Of a stretch of DNA of 64,000 nt, positions 53,386 through 64,000 are shown piece by piece. Source of the DNA: Rana temporaria (Eukaryota; Chordata; Amphibia; Anura; Ranidae); contig NC_053491.1 of the NCBI RefSeq assembly GCF_905171775.1, positions 140,313,983 through 140,377,982 of the forward strand, read 5' to 3'. The notes beneath the pieces are model-generated. The model had not been told where the DNA came from. It searched no databases and was given only the letters and a program-made list of their open reading frames with translations. Within the stretch, counting starts at the first letter, position 1, and each line of letters opens with the position of its first letter. Position numbers and translations under genes: made by a program.

Positions 53386-54441
53386 CAGGGCTCAAAATTT
53401 CAAGTCCTGAGCTACTAGCCAGGCCTCAAGAGTTACTCGCCACCAGTTGCCCCACCTAATTCATACACTGCCCTGCGCCTAATTGCACCCGTAAACACGC
53501 CCTCGTAGATTATCTCATGGAATGACAATGTTTTATGCAGAATCAAGTTACAAAATTAAATATTACCAACAACAACTTTAACAAAATGGGACAGGGCACT
53601 GGGGGCAGCCCAGAGGTACAGGGCACTGGGGGCAGCCCAGAGGTACAGGGCACTGGGGGCAGCCCAGAGGGACAGGGCACTGGGGGCAGCCCAGAGGGAC
53701 AGGGCACTGGGGGCAGCCCAGAGGGACAGGGCACTAGAACTGGGTCTCTTCCTCATTCTCTTCCTGTCTCCTCTGCAACTCCCATCCATCCTCTCTCTCT
53801 CTCCCATTCATCTCCTCATCAGGAGCCTGTGTGTGCGGCTCCACGCTTGCATGTCCCCACTTCCCCCTTTTATTCAGGCTGGCAGAGAGGAGAGGAGCTG
53901 CAGCACAGCGGGAGGGAGTACAATCCAGCGCTGAGATCCACACAACTGCACAGCCATTGACACCATAGCACAGCGCACACTGACAGCGCACAGCACACAT
54001 TGAGACCAGTCTGTTCACAGTGCTCAGGCTAAACTGTTGGACACTTACATAGAGCACAAGGAGAAGAAAACTGCACAAACTAGAAGGCTGCCGCTCTCAT
54101 GTCAGGGCAACTTTCAGTGAGCGCTGCACCGGAGTGGTAATTTTGGCAATCCTCCACCTCACTCATTACTTTCTGCTCTCCAGCTACATTGGTCGGGGGC
54201 CCGGGGGAGGGGGGCAGGCTCAGAGAGGTCATACTGTTGGGTCCCATGGCTAAATGAGAATTGTAAGGAGAGCAACTGTGTACTGCTCTGCCTGTGCGCG
54301 GCTCAACAGACTACTTTTCCCGAGCATGCACCTTTCCTCTTCGGCCGCCAATCTCATCGGGACTCTAAGTGTAGGCACAGATTGAAGGGAGATTGGTCAT
54401 GTAGCCAAATGCTAGTAGGCGAGTGGAAATTTTGAGGGCTG
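53386..54441. mobile_element. hAT-type element nested in the previous one
   Basis: Exact 8-bp duplications GTTTACAG (53378-53385 and 54442-54449) flank 1,056 bp with ends CAGGGCTCAAAATTTC and GAAATTTTGAGGGCTG. It carries the 27-bp minisatellite. No transposase frame is visible. Confidence 0.9.
53589..53738 (+). repeat. 27-bp minisatellite
   Basis: About five and a half copies of GGCACTGGGGGCAGCCCAGA plus GG(T/G)ACA. The unit length is a multiple of three, which produces an open frame of repeated Gly-Thr-Gly-Gly-Ser-Pro-Glu; this is not evidence of a gene. Copies differ by one T/G change, first three versus later ones. Confidence 0.95.
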
Positions 54442-54921
54442 GTTTACAGCTTCAGTCTTGAACTATTGGCCCTCCATTCCCTTCACTTATACAAGTGTCT
54501 CACTCTCTAGTCCTGCAAAAAACATATTTATTTAATCCCTTATCAGTGAGAGGCTAGGTTACACATGGACGCTGCGTTCCCTGTAAAAGCAGAACACAAC
54601 ACTATGGAAAGTATAAGTATTGCAGCTCCTAATTGTGCGTTGCGTGCCATATAGTGAAGCACATGAAAAGCATGCTTCTTCACGGTCACTTAACGTGTTC
54701 GTTTTGCGGTTACGTGAGGCACTGCATGCATTGGTCTTTATTCTTACAGTAGAGAAGTCATTAATTATAACTTTTTGTGAATTGGGACATTTAAACTTGC
54801 TTTTTTTTTTTTAATTCCAATCTAAATTTAGTAGGAGTCGGAGTCTGTGCATTGTTTGCCGACTCCGACTCCAGGTACCCAAAATTTCCCCCGACTCCGA
54901 CTCCACAGTCCTGCTTTTGTC

Positions 54922-56190
54922 ATCTGCTTATTTTTTTTAAATTTCCAAGGGGTGCGGTGCCTGCGATTTTCAGGTAGTCAGCAATTCCTTCAATACTTGG
55001 CAAGTTTTCTGACAATCAATCTTTATGACAGATCCTGACCCACTTGATTTGAACATTTCAGATTGTGGCTCAAAGTTAACTTTTTGGGGCTCATTCCTAC
55101 TGTTATTACCATTTAGTTAAATAGAAAATATTGTGCGCCAGATTTGTACGAATTCAGAAGTCTAAATCAATTTAACATAAAGGATAATGTTGGATAAATT
55201 CACAAGCCTTCTTTTATTCTTCATACAAGATGCACAATGTAATGACTAATCATTGAGAAAACATTTAGGAAAGCCTCAGATGAAAGTAAAACAAAGTAAT
55301 CCGTGGCAGTATACGGCTATTGGGACATTCTTTAATTATTACTCAACTTCCCCATTTCAACACATGGCCTATGTTCCAGCCTGAAATATCTTGTCTTGTC
55401 CTCGCCACCTCATTTAAGGAACAGGAATACCTAAACCTAATAGCATAATCTACTGAATTCAACAGACTTTATACCCTTGTTACATAAATCACAAAAAAAA
55501 AAAGTTACAGGAAATGGCCCAAATATTTAAAGCTGAAGTTTAATCTGCTTAGATTTTGCCTTCTGTGGTTCCAGCTTCCCCCCTCATTAAAATGATAATG
55601 AAAGTTTTAACTAAAACCTTTCCATTTTCGATTACACATCTTATTTTAGAACAAGTCAATATTGGGTCTCTGCAATACAAGCAGATCCTGGCACATCCGA
55701 AAACATCACAGCACCCTGCCTCAGTACTCCTCCCAAAAGTGGGCTGGCACCTGGGAGGAGCTATATATTTGCGATCAGCACATGTCAATTGGAGGAGTGG
55801 GCTTTCGAATGCATCTGCAGTGCAGATTCTGCACTCAGTCTGCCCTAGGTAGCGACCACACCTCATGCTGAGCCTCCATGAATAAAATAACTGAAATCCA
55901 ATGAATGAAAGGTGGCAGGCCAAGGGCAGTTTGGCTGGGGAGGAAAAGGCTAAATGTTGGAGGATGTCCTTCAGGCAGTGAAGGCAAGCTCTATATGACT
56001 TGCTGGAATGTCTAATGCATACTGTAGGAAACGCATAGAGGAGCTAGCCTGTGCATGCTCCCAAACACCCAAATGGTGGAACTGAAAAGACGCAGTAACA
56101 TGGTCCTCATAATGCCCAACAAATGCGGTGGGTGACCCACAGAGACAACAGCACAAGCCTGCTAACAAAGGTTTATAAACTCTCAGTAAT
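54922..56190. other. No feature recognised
   Basis: Unique-looking DNA. The open frames at 55549-55923 show no known motif. Confidence 0.4.
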
Positions 56191-56194
56191 GCCG

Positions 56195-56302
56195 CGTACA
56201 CACGGTCGCAATTTCCGACAACAAATCTTCGATGTGAGCTTGTTGTTGGAAAAACCGACCGTGTGTAGGCTCCATCGGACATTTGCTGCGACATTATGGT
56301 GG
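56195..56302 (+). repeat. TAATGCC-GTACACACGG repeat, truncated
   Basis: TAATGCCGCGTACACACGGT, TTCCGACAACAAATCTTCG and CGTGTGTAGGCTCCATCGG match 7205 in order. It is cut at about 56302, where a TTAA element begins. Confidence 0.65.
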
Positions 56303-56764
56303 ACACTTCGGACAATTTTGACACATTTTTGTGACCATTGTCATTTTCACAGCAAAAAATGCATTTAAAATGCATTGTTTACTGTGAAAATGACAATTGC
56401 AGTTTGGGAGTTAACCACAGGGGGCGCTGATGGGGTTATGTGTGACCAAGTGTGTTTACAACTGTAGGGGGTGTGGCTGTAGGTGTGACGTCATCTATTG
56501 TGTATCCCTATAAAAGGGATCACACGTCTCCACAGTGAAGAACGGGGAAGCTGTGTTTACATACAGCTCTCCCCGTTCTTCAGCTCCGGGGACCGATCGT
56601 GGGACTCCCTCGGCGATCGGGTCCGCGAGTCCCGTGACCACGGAGCTTCGGACCGGGTCGCGGGAGCGTGCCGGCGGCACCCACGACTGGGCTTTTAGAG
56701 CCGTGGATGTGCCCAGCCGTGCCATTCTGCCGACGTATATCGGCGTGAAGGGGTCCTCAAGTGG
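56303..56764 (-). mobile_element. TTAA/CCACTTG element fragment
   Basis: The right end TCCTCAAGTGG is followed by TTAA (56765-56768). TATCGGCGTGAAGG and GAAGAACGGGGAAGCTGTG / CTCTCCCCGTTCTTCAGCTC (hairpin) resemble the start of the element at 62269. Also contains GACATTATGGTGGACACTTC, found near 62735 in inverse. The left end is cut. Confidence 0.55.
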
Positions 56765-56840
56765 TTAAACTAATGCCCCTTACACACACAATTGGATATT
56801 TAGAGGGAAAAGTCAGACTGACTTTTTCCATCGTAAATTC

Positions 56841-57148
56841 CGACCCGTGTGTATGCCCCATTCGACTTTTTTCATCGGAAATTCCGACCCGTGTGTATGC
56901 CCCATCTGACTTTTTTCATCTGAAATTCAGACCCGTGTGTATGCCCCATCTGACTTTTTTCATCTGAAATTCAGACCCGTGTGTATGCCCCATCTGACTT
57001 TTTTCATCGGAAATTCCGACCCGTGTGTATGCCCCATCTGACTTTTTTCATCTGAAATTCAGACCCGTGTGTATGCCCCATCTGACTTTTTTCATCTGAA
57101 ATTCAGACCCGTGTGTATGCCCCATCTGACTTTTTTCATCGGAAATTC
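56841..57148 (+). repeat. 44-bp minisatellite, seven units
   Basis: Seven head-to-tail units of exactly 44 bp containing GACCCGTGTGTATGCCCCAT and TGACTTTTTTCATC. Two unit types alternate (GAAATTCCG versus GAAATTCAG). The flanks at 56795 and 57150-57255 (GTCGGAATTCCG, ACCGTGTGTACGGG) show the array grew inside a MITE of the CGTGTGTA class. Confidence 0.95.
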
Positions 57149-57612
57149 CAAAGAATTCCGTTGGAGTTTAGATAGAGAACATGTTCTCTTTTACTCCGAT
57201 GAAATTCCGTCGGAATTCCGATGGGATTTTGGCCAAAAGACTTACCGTGTGTACGGGACATAAGAAGCATGGTTTTCAATATTTTTACACTGTAGCCAGC
57301 AGATTACTACATTGGTGATCACCTGCAGGGAGAGGCTAGACAGAGGTGCTCTACAGCTCCACCTGAGCCTACATCCTCATAGGAAGTATCAGGATATCAA
57401 TACAGTCCCATTGTAAACACAGTGTGGCTTGTTTCACCTTCTGGGCTTAGTGCTGGATCCTGACAGTCGCTGACAGCTGACAGCTCCAGCCCTAGTGGTG
57501 GCAGAGGCCTGCAAGAACTGCCAAGTATGGTGCAGGTATTAAAACTGTGCTGGGACAAACTGCTGCTGTCCCAGTGCCATTTTCAAAGGCTGCTTAGTAC
57601 TCCAGGGGTTAA

Positions 57613-57952
57613 CCACTTGACCTCTGGAAGATCTATCCCCCTACCTGAGCAGGCCATTTTTTGCTAATCGGCACTGCGATACTTTAACCGACAATTGCGC
57701 AGTCATGTGACGCTGTACCCAAATAAAATGTATATCTTTTCCCCCCCCACAAATAGAGCTTTTTGGTGGTGTTTTTCCCTATAAACAAAAAATGCTGACA
57801 ATTTTGCAAAATAAACAATATTTTTTACTTTACTTTTACTTTAATCTGATCCAATAAAAAAATCTAAAATTCATAAATTTAGTGCAATATTTATTCTGCT
57901 AAATTTTTTAAAAAAAAAAACAATAAGTTATAGCATCTACAAACTATGATAA
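57613..57952 (+). repeat. TTAA/CCACTTG element, truncated
   Basis: TTAA at 57609-57612, then CCACTTGACCTCTGG. GCACTGCGATACTTTAACCG and AAATAGAGCTTTTTGGTGGT match 20561 and (inverted) 62269. It ends in an (AT)n tract at about 57953-57976 in place of its 3' half. Confidence 0.65.
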
Positions 57953-57974
57953 TTATATATATATATATATATAT

Positions 57975-58957
57975 ATGTAGCGCTGACATTCTTGTATATT
58001 GAGGTGTGTTTGCATACTTTAATACAACGTCTATGGACATTGCTATGTTTAAGTATTTGGAGCCATCTAGTGACCAAATACTGGTTATGCAGAGAGATGT
58101 TTTGTTTAGTATTTTGGTTGCCTTGGAGACGAGGAGAGACCCAAATACTGGTAAAGGCAGAGAGATGTTTTGTTGAGGATTTTGGGTTGCCTTGGAGATG
58201 AGGGGAGACAGGAGGGTAAACAAAAAGCCTTCTGGAGGTAGATGCCGTGCTGCTGGGGAGCGAAGGCTGAGCTCGGAGAGCTAGAGGACAGTGGCCGGAT
58301 TGCAGAGACCGAGAGACACTCATCCGAGCATTGGGGAACCGGATCCATCCAGCGGAGCTGAACAGAGCTGACGGAGAAGCAAGTTGCAGTCACAGGACCC
58401 TGAACAAAAGTTACTACCCGAAGCTCCGATCCAGTGGGTGAGCGGGTCATGACCCACAGTTTGCTAAGTTTACACGCAGTTAGACTCATATACAGGCCTC
58501 ACTGGGATTTATAGTTCCACAGAGGAGCAGAGGAACTGAAAACTGAGAAGGCTTGAGGCCTATCTAATTTGACATTTCAAGTGATTTTAAAATAGTTGTT
58601 GCAGTTACACCAGGAGCATTTTCACTTCAATTTGACTCATCAAAACTGTGGATTACAAATCACTTTAGCTAGCGAAGAAAAGAAGATCCAAGACCAAGTA
58701 CTTTAAGTGAGATCTCACGCATAGCTTATAAAGTGGGGGGAGCTCCCAGGTATAAAATGTTTATGTATACTGTTTTCAAATAGCTTATGTTTAAATCAAT
58801 TGTGCTGTCGTCTTACGTTGGGATGACAGCACAATTACTGTAATCACTTCTTTGCATATTTCACAGTAAAATATATCTCTGGTTAAGTATCCAGTTGTTG
58901 TGGCGTACTGTTTTTCTCACTCCAAGTGCAGTCAGTGGATCCTGGGGTTATAATACA
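57975..58957 (+). other. Possible solo LTR or unnamed repeat
   Basis: Starts TGTAGCGCTGACATTC and could end GTTATAATACA, giving TGTA...TACA ends. TATAAA-like text lies at 58729 and 58752. A 66-bp stretch (CAAATACTGGT...GAGAGATGTTTTGTT) is tandemly duplicated at 58076 and 58142. No flanking duplication was found, so the LTR call is weak. Confidence 0.2.
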
Positions 58958-59105
58958 GGTATTTTGTATTGTCTTACATTGTATTGTATTGCATCACAGC
59001 TGTGCCAAGGGGATTGAGCCAAGTTAGTGGGGTTTATTGGTAGAGTGCAAGCCCAAATTAAACCAGCAGCTCCTTCGGGGGTCAGTGCTACATATATTTG
59101 TTTTA

Positions 59106-59129
59106 CACACACACACACACACACACACT
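59106..59129. repeat. (CA)n microsatellite
   Basis: Twelve CA units. Confidence 0.95.
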
Positions 59130-59476
59130 GGAATTTTTATACTAGTAACATTGCGCTGGCTTTTATTCCCCGTTTTGCATGTAAACAAAATCCACCACAT
59201 CCCTGCTGACAGAGCTCTGCCCTGTGTGTCTCCTTGCTGATCAGAGAGTGCCGGCGGACATTCATTGGCTGGCACCCGCTGATTGGCATCTGCTGTGATT
59301 AATCACAGCAAAAGCGGCGTGCCCCCTATGCGGAGCTGCAGCATCAGAAACATATACGCGATTCTGCACAAAACGGCAACCCTTACCAAGTAACAAATGC
59401 AGCTACCACACCAATGACTAGCAAGCTGCAATATATAATATTTGATATTGTACTTCGAACACATTCGATTCTTTTG

Positions 59477-59795
59477 GCCCCATGCACACAGGCCACCTGT
59501 TTAGCCCCTCTGAATGTCGGAACTTTTTCTCCTGGTAGGAAAAAAGCTGCTTAAAATAATGTGGTAAAAGCCGCACATTGTACGTGTTTAGACGTGTCTA
59601 GCATTTCAACACTTTCCGTGTTATTTCCCCTCTTCAGCTCCTCTCCTGAATGCCCCTGTGATGTTTTTTTCCAGCCTATTCCAATAAACACCTAGTATGC
59701 ATGGACACATAGGCGTACATAGAGGTGCTTTCACAGGATGAAAACACCTGGAACAGCACTGTTTAAGCTCTGTGTACAGTACATGAGCCCTTAGT
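59477..59795. repeat. MITE-like repeat (GGCCCCATGCACACAGG)
   Basis: The left end GGCCCCATGCACACAGGCC and right-side CTGTGTACAGTACATGAGCCC are roughly inverted. The theme resembles the TAA-flanked element at 50863. Boundaries are uncertain. Confidence 0.35.
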
Positions 59796-59889
59796 TTTGG
59801 AGAGCCAGGAATGGCTAGAACCTCTGTCAGGCTTATACTAAAGTCTTTAGCTTCATCTGGGAGATAACACTTAAACTTAATCCTTAACC

Positions 59890-60345
59890 AAAGCCAAAAA
59901 TGTCACCTGAGGGCACCAGTCCTCAGGAAGGATGTACGGGAAATGGAGTACAAAGAAGGGCAACAAAGCTAATAAAGGGACTGGAGGACATTAGTTGAGG
60001 AAACATTGCGAGTACTGAACTTATTCCCTCTGGAGAAGAGACGCTTGAGAGGGGATATGATTTCAATTTACAAATACCATACTGGTGACCCCACAATAGG
60101 GATACAACTTTTTCGTGGAAGGGAGTTTAACAAGACATGTGGCCACTCATTAAAATTAGAAGAAAAGAGGTTTAAACTTTAAACTACGAAGAGGGTTCTT
60201 TACTGTAAGAGCAGCAATGATGTGGAATTCCCTTCCACAGGTGGTCTCAGCAGGGAGCATCAAAGGTTTCAAAAAACTATTAGATAAGCACCTGAACGAC
60301 CACAACATACAGGGATATACAATACTGACATACAATCGCACACAA
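59890..60345 (+). repeat. CR1-type LINE fragment (C-terminal RT tail)
   Basis: Plus-strand text translates in pieces to LEKRRLRGDMISIYKYHTG, EFNKTCGHSLKLEEKRF, and FFTVRAAMMWNSLPQVVS then KGFKKLLDKHL. This is the well-known C-terminal end of CR1-like reverse transcriptases. Frame breaks separate the pieces. It is followed by GGACTTGTGTCTTATACTGC. A truncated dead copy. Confidence 0.75.
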
Positions 60346-60379
60346 AGATTGGACTTGTGTCTTATACTGCATGTATACG

Positions 60380-61526
60380 GCAGTAAGTTGGCTCTCCTGC
60401 ACTGGATCAAGCACCTAGTATGTGATTCCGGGTTGAGGGGGCGCACCGCCAGTGGCCTGCTCCAATTATTCACAGCGGGAGCCAATTAGTGGGTACTGCG
60501 GACTCGATCTCTATAGGCACCCGCCGATTATTCGTTACACAGGCAGAACAGCAATCTGACTATGTTTTGTCAGCGGTGAAGACATTGATCCTGTGGTTCC
60601 TGATAAGCAGGAACACGGATCTCCGAATTCCCCTAGTACAAGCACCTCCCACAGTTTAGTAAAGCACAGGTTAGACACACATTTAAACATTTGATCGCCC
60701 CTGATGTTAACCCCTTCGCAGCCAGTGTCATTAGTACAGTGACAGTGCATATTTTTTAGCACTGATGAATGTATTGATGTCACTGGTCCCCAAAAGTATC
60801 AGTTAGTGTCCCGACTGTCTGCTGCAATATCACAGTCCCACTATTGAACTACAATATAAAATTCCATGAAAAGATACACCATAGTTTGTAGATGCTATAA
60901 CTTTTGCACAAACAAATCAATATGCACTCATTGGGATTTATTTTACCAAACGCATGTAGCAGAATACATATTGGCCTAAATTGATTAAGGCTCCTTTCAC
61001 ACGTGCGGACCGTATGTCCGCTTTTTCATCCATCCGTTTGCGGATGAAAAAGGGACATACATTGGTCCCTATGAGATTGCGGGTGTCAGTGACACCCGAT
61101 CTCGTCCGCCTCCGCAATGATCCGATTTTGCAGACGGAAGAAAACCCTATTTTTTCTGCCCTCTGCGGTCCGTGTTCATCCGATCCCCCCATAGGGGAGA
61201 GCGGAGAAAAGACAGGGTGTGCGGGGACTGCCCTGTCATCCGTCATTACTGATCCGCCCCTTGTAAAGGGGCCTAAGAAATTCGATTTTTGTAATTGTTT
61301 ATAGCAGAAAGTAAAAAAAAAAAAAAGTTGTTGTTTTTCCAAAATTGTCAGCCCGATTTGATTATAATACCACCAAAAGAAAGCTCCATTGTGAAAAAAA
61401 GAAACATACATTTTATTTGGGTACAGCGTCGCATGGCTGTGCAATTGTCAGTTAAAGTAATGCAGTGCCGTATCGCAAAAAATGGCCTGGTCAGGAAGGG
61501 GGGTAAACCTTCTGGAGGTGAAGTGG
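60380..61526 (-). repeat. TTAA/CCACTT element, interrupted by a MITE
   Basis: TTAA at 61527-61530 borders the minus-strand start CCACTTCACCTCCAG. GTCAGTTAAAGTAATGCAGTG and CCACCAAAAGAAAGCTC match 62269-63210. GGAGCCAATTAGTGGGTACT and GTTAACCCCTTCGCAGCCAG extend it leftward. A TAA-flanked element splits it at 60989. Confidence 0.6.
60989..61273. mobile_element. TAA-flanked MITE nested in a TTAA element
   Basis: TAA at 60986-60988 and 61274-61276 flank 285 bp with ends GGCTCCTTTCACACGTGCGG and CCCCTTGTAAAGGGGCC. ATGTCCGCTTTTTCATCC pairs with GGATGAAAAAGGGACAT as a hairpin. Removing it rejoins text seen uninterrupted near 62915. Confidence 0.75.
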
Positions 61527-61569
61527 TTAAACAACCCTGACCCTAGGCCGAACCATGACATAACTGTTA

Positions 61570-61806
61570 AAGAGCAACTTAACAGAACTAAACCCCCCTA
61601 TCCTTTACAGCCAAGTTGTCATTTAGCAGCTGTCTGCTCTGCAGTTGTTATGATGCTGCACATCACATGTGATCAGTTATGACACAGCTATCTGATGGCC
61701 TGACAGTTTAGCTGAGCGCACAAGCTGCTGTCACAGTTATCATTCATGGCATGTTTTAAATGTAACCGTTTGGGAAACTGTTAAATCAATGGGTTTTGTT
61801 CCACTC
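61570..61806 (+). repeat. Repeat shared with 8405
   Basis: AACAGAACTAAACC, TGATGCTGCACATCACATGT, GGCCTGACAGTTTAGCTGAG, GGCATGTTTTAAATGTAACCG and GGGTTTTGTTCCACT parallel 8405-8625. Confidence 0.6.
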
Positions 61807-62095
61807 CGAGTCTACAATTGTTTGAGACGACGGCAGTGACTGGCTGCATATGACTAATCAGTCAAATCACAGTATCTGGCGCACACAGGCTTGATCCTTC
61901 AATGTGGCTTAGGCCTTGTTTATGGTGGTGCGTGTTTTTAGAGGTTAAAACGGACAGTGAGTAGACATAATTGTCAAATACCCTCTGAAGAGTGATTCAA
62001 CACTACATAGAGCCAATGCTAGTATAAACGAGCCCCAACAGAGGGAACTTGAAAACATTTTTAGTTAGGAGGATTCACTATTATATACCCTAGGG

Positions 62096-62231
62096 CAGTG
62101 ATGGCGAACCTTGGCACCCCAGATGTTTTGGAACCACATTTTCCATGATGCTCATGCACTCGGCAGTGGAGTTGAGCATTATGGGAAATGTAGTTTCAAA
62201 ACATCTTGGGTGCCAAGGTTCACCATCACTG
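62096..62231. mobile_element. hAT-type MITE, 136 bp, 8-bp target duplication
   Basis: CCCTAGGG (62088-62095 and 62232-62239) flanks inverted ends CAGTGATGGCGAACCTTGGC and GCCAAGGTTCACCATCACTG. The inner arms CCAGATGTTTTGGAACCACA and CATTATGGGAAATGTAG continue the pairing, so the element is a near-complete hairpin. Confidence 0.92.
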
Positions 62232-62268
62232 CCCTAGGGATACCCAGCATTGCTTTTTTAGTCTTTAA

Positions 62269-63210
62269 CCACTTGTAGCACGCCGATGTACGTTGGCAGA
62301 ATCGCACGGCTGCGCATATTGGCGTGCAGGTACGTCCTCTAATATGTACAGCCATGGGTTGCCGGCTGGCACGCTCGCAACCCTGTCGGGTTCTCTGTGA
62401 CCGCGGACCCAATCGCCGCCGGTGTCCCGTGAAAGGGGTCACAGAGCTGAAGAACGGGTAGAGGCAAGTGTAAACAAACCTCTCCCGTGCTTCCTAGTCA
62501 GACTGTCACTGATCCCTGTCATAGGGAAACGACGATCAGTGATGCAACACGCCAAGCCACGCCCCCAAACAGTAAGTATCACTCATTAGGTCACACTTAA
62601 CCCCTTTCAGCGCCCCCTACAGGTTAACCCCTTCACTGCCAGTGTCATTTTCATAGTAATCAGTGCATTTTTATAGCACTGGTCGCTATAAAAATGACAA
62701 TGGTCGCAGGATAGTGTCAAAAGTGTCCACCATAATGTCGCAGTAACGATAAAAGAAAATCGCTAATCGCCACCATTACTAGTAAAAAAAAATCATTAAA
62801 TAAAAAATGCCATAAAACTATCCCCTATTTTTGTAGACACTAACTTTTGCGTAAACCAATCAGTAAATGTTTATTGCGATTTTTTTACCAAAAATATGTA
62901 GAAGAATACGTATCGGCCTAAACTGAGGAAAAACAATTTTTTTTTATATCTTTTTGGGGGATATTTATTATAGCAAAAAGTTAAAAATATTGATTTTTTT
63001 TTCAAAATTGTTGCTCTATTTTTGTTTATAGCGCAAAAAATAAAAACGCAGATTTGATCAAATACCACCAAAAGAAAACTCTATTTGTGGGGGGCCCAAA
63101 TTTTGTTTGGGAGCCACGTCGCACCGCAATTGTCAGTTAAAGTGATGCAGTGCCGAATCGCAAAAAGGGGCCTGGTCCTTTAGCAACAAAATGGTCTGGG
63201 GCTTACGTGG
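62269..63210 (+). mobile_element. TTAA/CCACTTG element, complete, 942 bp
   Basis: TTAA at 62265-62268 and 63211-63214 flank ends CCACTTGTAGCACGCCG and GGGGCTTACGTGG. It contains AAGAACGGGTAGAGGCAAG, TTAACCCCTTCACTGCC, ATCGGCCTAAACTGAGG and CAAATACCACCAAAAGAAAAC, blocks that are found piecemeal at 20561, 56303, 57613 and 60380. This is the best reference copy of the group. No transposase frame. Confidence 0.8.
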
Positions 63211-63214
63211 TTAA

Positions 63215-63514
63215 TGGTGCATAAAAAAAAAAAAAAAAATTCTATACAAAGCCAAGAAAATTTTTAGTTACAAATGGAACCTGTTAAAATAACCATATCA
63301 GATAATGAACCCTAAACCTGTAAGGAATGACAATACTTGCCTCTCCTGCCATCCACTATGCATCAGAGTTGCTTTAAACTGACTCTAGGCTTCCTTGTAC
63401 AAATTTTACTAGCCAGATGCCCTTGCCATAGCTCCTACATCTGCTCCCACCTTCAAAATGGGTCTTTCCATTCCTCCTGCTGCTGCAATCTCCATAATAT
63501 ACATGGCTTATCCC
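63215..63514. other. No feature recognised
   Basis: A poly-A tract follows the element end, then unique-looking DNA. Confidence 0.4.
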
Positions 63515-64000
63515 AGGGGTTGACAAATTTGCTTGGAATCTAGGAGCCAGCTAAAAAAGTTAGGAGCCAGAAAACGCGCCCCGTCCCGACGAGCTTGCGC
63601 GCAGAAGCGAACACTTACGTGAGCAGCGACCGCATATGTAAACGGTGTTCAAACCACACATGTGAGGTATCTCCGCGATTGGTAGAGCAAGAGCAATAAT
63701 TCTAGCCCTAGACCTCCTCTGTAACTCAAAACATGCAACCTGTAGAATTTTTTAAACGTCGCCTATGGAGATTTTAAAGGGTAAAAGTTTGTCGGCATTC
63801 CACGAGCGGACGCAATTTTGAAGCGTGACATGTTGGGTATCAATTTACTCGGCGTAACATTATCTTTCATAATATAAAAAAAATGGGGATAACTTTACTG
63901 TTGTCTTATTTTTTAATTAAAAAAAAAAGTGAATTTTTTTCCCAAAAAAGTGCGCTTGTAAGACCGCTGCGCAAATACGGCGTGACAGAAAGTATTGCAA
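63515..64000 (-). repeat. TTAA/CCACTT element copy (F), runs off the window
   Basis: GACCTCCTCTGTAACTCAAA, AACGTCGCCTATGGAGATTT, TGACATGTTGGGTATCAATT and TACTCGGCGTAACATTATC match copy B (2429-3399) in the same orientation. GTTAGGAGCCAGAAAACGCG marks its left side. Confidence 0.65.

Larger units (their letters stand above)
53049..54913. mobile_element. hAT-type element (outer, interrupted)
   Basis: Exact 8-bp duplications CTTTTGTC (53041-53048 and 54914-54921) flank inverted ends CAGGGCTGTGGAGTCGG and CCGACTCCACAGTCCTG. Near each end are several CCGACTCCGACTCC motifs. Subtracting the nested element leaves about 800 bp with no intact transposase. Confidence 0.92.

Noticed and set aside
53535..53960. 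141-codon frame with Gly-Thr-Gly-Gly-Ser-Pro-Glu repeats
   Set aside because: A product of the 27-bp minisatellite inside a hAT element; no start context or homology beyond the repeat.
55549..55923. 124-codon minus frame with several Cys residues
   Set aside because: No known motif, and the opposite strand is equally open.
56841..57148. CRISPR-like array of regular repeats
   Set aside because: Units are head-to-tail 44-bp copies without unique spacers, in vertebrate DNA; a minisatellite.

Overview
The window looks like nuclear DNA of a frog, most likely a true frog (Ranidae); the species is an inference. The signs are one well-conserved vertebrate exon in a sea of nested transposons, two DIRS-type tyrosine-recombinase retrotransposons, V-SINE, CR1/L2, Tc1 and hAT copies, and dense families of short elements flanked by TTAA or TAA. 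There is no bacterial-style gene organisation; most long open frames are transposon genes, microsatellite or minisatellite translations, or chance.

Host gene: the only cellular coding sequence I can support is a 105-bp exon at 32296-32400 on the minus strand, encoding a peptide typical of ataxin-7-like 1 (ATXN7L1, SCA7/SAGA family), with clean splice sites on both sides. Most of the window is therefore probably ATXN7L1 intron, read right to left. I found no second exon.

Layout: 1-10.6 kb, unique AT-rich DNA plus copies of TTAA-flanked elements (starting CCACTT), one split by a TAA-flanked Harbinger-like MITE at 4801-5457. 10.64-16.65 kb, a nearly complete DIRS element on the minus strand with gag, RT-RNase H, tyrosine recombinase, inverted terminal repeats and the diagnostic internal complementary region. 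16.7-24 kb, an L2-like tail, MITEs and a large repeat cut by a TTAA element. 24.01-29.65 kb, a second, decayed DIRS element of another family with the same layout, carrying a V-SINE and a tRNA-like insertion. 29.65-34.6 kb, repeats, the ATXN7L1 exon and a Tc1 relic cut by another TTAA element. 34.6-48 kb, MITEs, a second Tc1 relic, two long foldback (hairpin) repeats and two hAT-type elements with exact 8-bp target duplications. 48-64 kb, a 448-bp inverted-repeat element, a hAT inside a hAT, minisatellites, a CR1 fragment and further TTAA/TAA elements.

Most striking: the intact DIRS element has a consensus splice donor and acceptor 851 bp apart in its leader. Removing this intron would join a good-context ATG, after two codons, in frame to gag. 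The decayed element has a donor-like site with an upstream ATG at a similar place. Two small frame breaks (a 17-A tract in gag and one base-scale shift in the recombinase) separate the copy from coding integrity. All family assignments were made by eye, without database searches.
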